Assembly: GCA_002030045.1 (NCBI GenBank)
Contig: LQBI01000014.1
Span: forward strand, 1-27,034
Direction: 5' to 3'
DNA from: Candidatus Aegiribacteria sp. MLS_C
Lineage (GTDB): Bacteria; Fermentibacterota; Fermentibacteria; Fermentibacterales; JCC-6
DNA: 27,034 bases
The translations under genes and the position numbers were made by a program. The notes beneath the pieces were generated by a model, which saw nothing but the letters and a program-made list of their open reading frames with translations, made no database searches and had not been told where the DNA came from. Position 1 is the stretch's first letter. Every line of letters starts with the position of its first letter. Shown piece by piece: positions 25,314-27,034 of the stretch.

Positions 25314-25428
25314 ACCGAACCCTGCTTTCTCTTGAATGGTGATAATTTCAAGGGAGCAATGTTCAATTCACATCCCCGGAAGTAATACCTTACTAATCTG
25401 CCAAAGAAAAGGCCTGCTGTTACTTGAT

Positions 25429-25444
25429 TTGGCAATGTTGCCAA
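25429..25444. promoter_or_regulatory. Palindrome upstream of the SNF2/Hsp70 operon (possible operator)
   Basis: TTGGCAA, two bases, TTGCCAA is a perfect inverted repeat about 115 bases upstream of the SNF2 start. A further half-site, CTGCCAAA on the plus strand, lies at 25399-25406. The spacing suits a dimeric repressor. No clear sigma-70 promoter could be fixed between it and the gene; a TATTAC at 25386-25381 on the complement is a possible -10 without a good -35. The rest of 25314-25473 shows nothing else. Confidence 0.4.
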
Positions 25445-25473
25445 CCTGATTCTTTTTTCTAATCCACAATACA

Positions 25474-25506
25474 AAACCCCGTTCTCTGTGAAGAGATACG
25501 GGGTTT
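25474..25506 (-). terminator. Rho-independent terminator after the 78-residue gene
   Basis: AAACCCCGT (25474-25482) pairs with ACGGGGTTT (25498-25506), and CTCT pairs with AGAG inside, around the loop GTGA. Read on the minus strand the hairpin ends in a short T run (GGGGTTTTG). It lies 28 bases downstream of the 78-residue gene's stop, and separates that gene from the defence operon. Confidence 0.75.
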
Positions 25507-25533
25507 GATATCGATTCCAGCATGAAGCCCTCA

Positions 25534-25770
25534 TTACATACCCACCGGTTGTCTGCTTGTCTCTATCGAATATTTGGAGTCGGCGTGCTGCTTGCAGATA
25601 GTGAACTCGGCCATTCCCTCATTCAGCCTGAAAAGCTCCTGCATTATGTAGCGACTTAAGTCGGAACCGTCAACAACAAACTTCCCTGTCTTCCGGATAA
25701 CGTACCCTGCGGCGGTGCAGTAGCGTGGGAAGAGGCCGTCAACAAGTTCGCGACGGAAAAAACGGGGCAT
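25534..25770 (-). CDS. Small hypothetical protein (78 aa)
   Basis: The product begins MPRFFRRELVDGLFPRYCTA and is basic at its N-terminus and mixed afterwards, without signal, membrane segment or recognised motif. A terminator 28 bases after its stop supports a transcribed gene. Against it, no ribosome-binding site is visible at the ATG at 25770, so the real start may differ. It is divergent from the serine recombinase across a 171-base AT-rich region and could be a regulator or accessory of that gene; this is speculation. Confidence 0.45.
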   Translation of the reverse strand: MPRFFRRELVDGLFPRYCTAAGYVIRKTGKFVVDGSDLSRYIMQELFRLNEGMAEFTICKQHADSKYSIETSRQPVGM

Positions 25771-25821
25771 TTTTAATGCATGGCCAATTCATTCCATAGA
25801 AAAGACAATGACGCATATAGA

Positions 25822-25833
25822 ATATGATCATAT
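25822..25833. promoter_or_regulatory. Perfect palindrome in the divergent recombinase control region
   Basis: ATATGATCATAT is a 12-base perfect palindrome, 31 bases upstream of the recombinase -35 box and between two divergent genes. It may be an operator or part of a recombination site bound by the recombinase. The surrounding DNA (25771-25941) is strongly AT-rich. Confidence 0.35.
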
Positions 25834-25863
25834 AATGTTCTCATTGATACATACAGAAATGGA

Positions 25864-25892
25864 TTGACTTATTGTTATTCCTTGCATACATT
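25864..25892 (+). promoter_or_regulatory. Promoter of the serine recombinase gene
   Basis: TTGACT (25864-25869) is separated by 17 bases from TACATT (25887-25892), with AT-rich flanks. It lies about 50 bases before the recombinase ATG at 25942. Confidence 0.55.
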
Positions 25893-25941
25893 ATATACAC
25901 GTTTTTATGGTTTTCACTATAATCGGTGCGAGGAGGCAGTC

Positions 25942-26568
25942 ATGGCAAAGAAGAAAGTCATTGGATATATCCGTGTCAGCACGATCGACCAGGACACGGA
26001 GAAAAACAAGGCGGACATCCTGAAGTTCTCAAATGCCAAAGGGTTTGCCGGCAAGGTTCAGTTTGTCGAGGAAAAAATCAGCGGACTGAAGTCGTGGAAG
26101 AAACGAAAGCTCAAAGACATCGTCGAGTCGATGGAGGCCGGAGACAAACTGATTGTGCCGGAGCTGTCCCGCCTTGGTAGATCTCTGGTTGAGGTTCTCG
26201 AAGTTCTGAACATTTTGTCCGGCAAGGACGTGGCCGTTTATTCCGTGAAGGAGAACTTTCAACTTAACGGTACCGATATGCAGTCTAAGGTAATGAGAAC
26301 CATGCTGGGACTCTTCGCCGAAATAGAGCGGGATTTGATCAGCGCACGCACGAAAGAGGGCCTGGCGGCAGCAAAGGCCTCAGGAAAGCAACTGGGGCGT
26401 CCCAAGGGCATCGGCAAGAGCAAACTCGACGACCATCGTCCCGAGATCGAGTCCCTTCTGAAGAACGGATCATTGAAGACCTTTATGGCAAAACGATACG
26501 GCGTCACCCCGGCAGCCCTGACCAACTGGCTGAGAAAACACAACATTGATATAAAGCCGGAACCGTAG
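25942..26568 (+). CDS. Serine recombinase (resolvase/invertase family, 208 aa)
   Basis: A small serine recombinase. The catalytic serine is S13 in GYIRVST, supporting arginines are R11, R77 and R80 (ELSRLGRS), and the dimer helix contains AEIERDLISARTKEGL (126-141). After the GRPKG hinge (152-156) a C-terminal helix-turn-helix spans about 165-200 (FMAKRYGVTPAALTNWLRKH). It should catalyse resolution or inversion between short sites. The start is the ATG at 25942, which has GAGGAGG six bases upstream; a longer frame from 25864 would include the promoter. It is the only intact plus-strand protein gene and lies beside an insertion sequence, so it marks the mobile right end of the island. Confidence 0.93.
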   Translation: MAKKKVIGYIRVSTIDQDTEKNKADILKFSNAKGFAGKVQFVEEKISGLKSWKKRKLKDIVESMEAGDKLIVPELSRLGRSLVEVLEVLNILSGKDVAVYSVKENFQLNGTDMQSKVMRTMLGLFAEIERDLISARTKEGLAAAKASGKQLGRPKGIGKSKLDDHRPEIESLLKNGSLKTFMAKRYGVTPAALTNWLRKHNIDIKPEP

Positions 26569-26591
26569 AGAGAAATACTTTACAGAGCATA

Positions 26592-26617
26592 ACAAACAGA
26601 GGGGCGTCTGTATTTGT
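26592..26617. terminator. Hairpin between recombinase and transposase (weak terminator candidate)
   Basis: ACAAACAGA (26592-26600) can pair with TCTG plus TATTTGT (26607-26617), leaving a two-base bulge around the loop GGGGCG. There is no proper T run on the plus strand and only TTTGTT on the minus strand, so termination is uncertain. The rest of 26569-26731 shows nothing else. Confidence 0.3.
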
Positions 26618-26731
26618 GGGAGCTGGGGATTTATTTCGGCTGTAAATACGGATAACGTCTTGAAGTCAAGAAACACCGGATGTCGCAGAAACGCACTGCT
26701 GCAAACGGTAATGCGTGATCACCGGCCTATT

Positions 26732-26801
26732 GCTTCATAAATAAATGTTACCGAGAGAGAACATGGAAGAGGTAACGGTGCTTCATAAAAGATGTTACCG
26801 A
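26732..26801. repeat. Repeated GTTACC motifs, probable terminal region of an insertion sequence
   Basis: GCTTCATAAATAAATGTTACCGA (split: GCTTCATAA at 26732, then ATGTTACCGA ending at 26754) recurs almost unchanged at 26780-26801. An inverted GGTAAC lies between them at 26771-26776. Such GTTACC arrays are typical of the ends of some integrase-type (DDE) insertion sequences. The second copy overlaps the transposase stop codon. Confidence 0.55.
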
Positions 26802-27034
26802 CGTATGGTGTTGACGGCAAAGACTTTTCTGATCCGTGTGTCGATGGCTTTTCTTAGCACGAAGGGGTTAAGTCCTTCAAGCTGCCTGGTGAGCTTCCTT
26901 TTGATCGATTCTTCCACATGCGGCGATTCCATGACTCGTTGGAACGGTGTTTTGGGTGCATCATAGTGCTTGATGTGCTTGGATCCCACTCTTTTTTTGG
27001 CAATGAGCTTGAAGGAGGGGCAGAAGAAGTTGTG
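26795..27034 (-). mobile_element. C-terminal part of an integrase-type (DDE) transposase, cut by the window edge
   Basis: The frame is open from the right edge (HNFFCPSFKLIAKKR..., 80 residues visible) to a TAA at 26795. The pattern NFFCPSFKLIAKKR, then YDAPKTPFQRVM, then LNPFVLRKAIDTRI, is the C-terminal tail of rve-domain transposases of the IS481/ISNCY type, downstream of the catalytic DDE core. The catalytic part lies outside the window, so activity cannot be judged. Terminal GTTACC repeats follow directly. Confidence 0.8.

Noticed and set aside
25304-25534. 76-codon minus-strand frame between the 78-residue gene and the SNF2 helicase
   Set aside because: It runs through a strong terminator hairpin and the palindrome, overlaps the SNF2 start, and has no recognisable protein pattern.

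Overview
The window looks like a bacterial accessory island, most likely from a deltaproteobacterium (Desulfobacterota). That placement is an inference: it rests on the small-protein cassette on the left (HU/IHF-like protein, DUF6933-like protein, a 50-residue cationic protein) and on the style of a TPR fragment, not on any marker gene. Almost every gene from 372 to 25770 lies on the minus strand. The flanks carry typical island furniture: a tRNA-Thr gene on the left, a serine recombinase and a partial transposase on the right.

Layout from left to right. 1-330: start of a minus-strand membrane protein, then tRNA-Thr(CGT) with its promoter and terminator. 372-3359: small minus-strand genes (a TPR remnant, a secreted staphylococcal-nuclease-type protein with a cysteine-rich tail, two unknown small proteins, a 70-residue protein, an HU/IHF protein, a DUF6933-like protein and a 50-residue basic protein). 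3437-25313: about 22 kb of tightly spaced minus-strand genes that all look like anti-phage or DNA-processing functions. In transcription order these are a RapA-like SNF2 helicase, an Hsp70/actin-fold ATPase, a 1753-residue DEAD/DUF1998 helicase with a C-terminal nuclease-like domain, a second SNF2 helicase, a 1375-residue Eco57I/PglX-like adenine methylase, a DUF6998 protein with a PD-(D/E)XK-like pattern, a GIY-YIG/DUF4357 protein, an 88-residue unknown, McrB and McrC. 25534-27034: a small gene with its own terminator, a divergent serine recombinase, and the 3' end of an insertion sequence running off the window.

From its domains, the 8-21 kb block belongs with the methylase-plus-helicase defence systems (DISARM, Druantia, and the type that has been called helicase-methylase-ATPase). 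It does not match canonical DISARM: there is no phospholipase-D gene (DrmC), and helicase and DUF1998 sit in one polypeptide, as in DruE. A BREX PglZ is also absent. The methylase would mark self DNA. Two SNF2 motors, the DUF1998 helicase and several nuclease-like proteins would act on unmarked DNA, while McrBC, with a probable modified-base reader domain, would attack DNA carrying foreign modifications. The AT-rich SNF2 plus Hsp70-like pair is compositionally distinct and looks like a separately acquired module.
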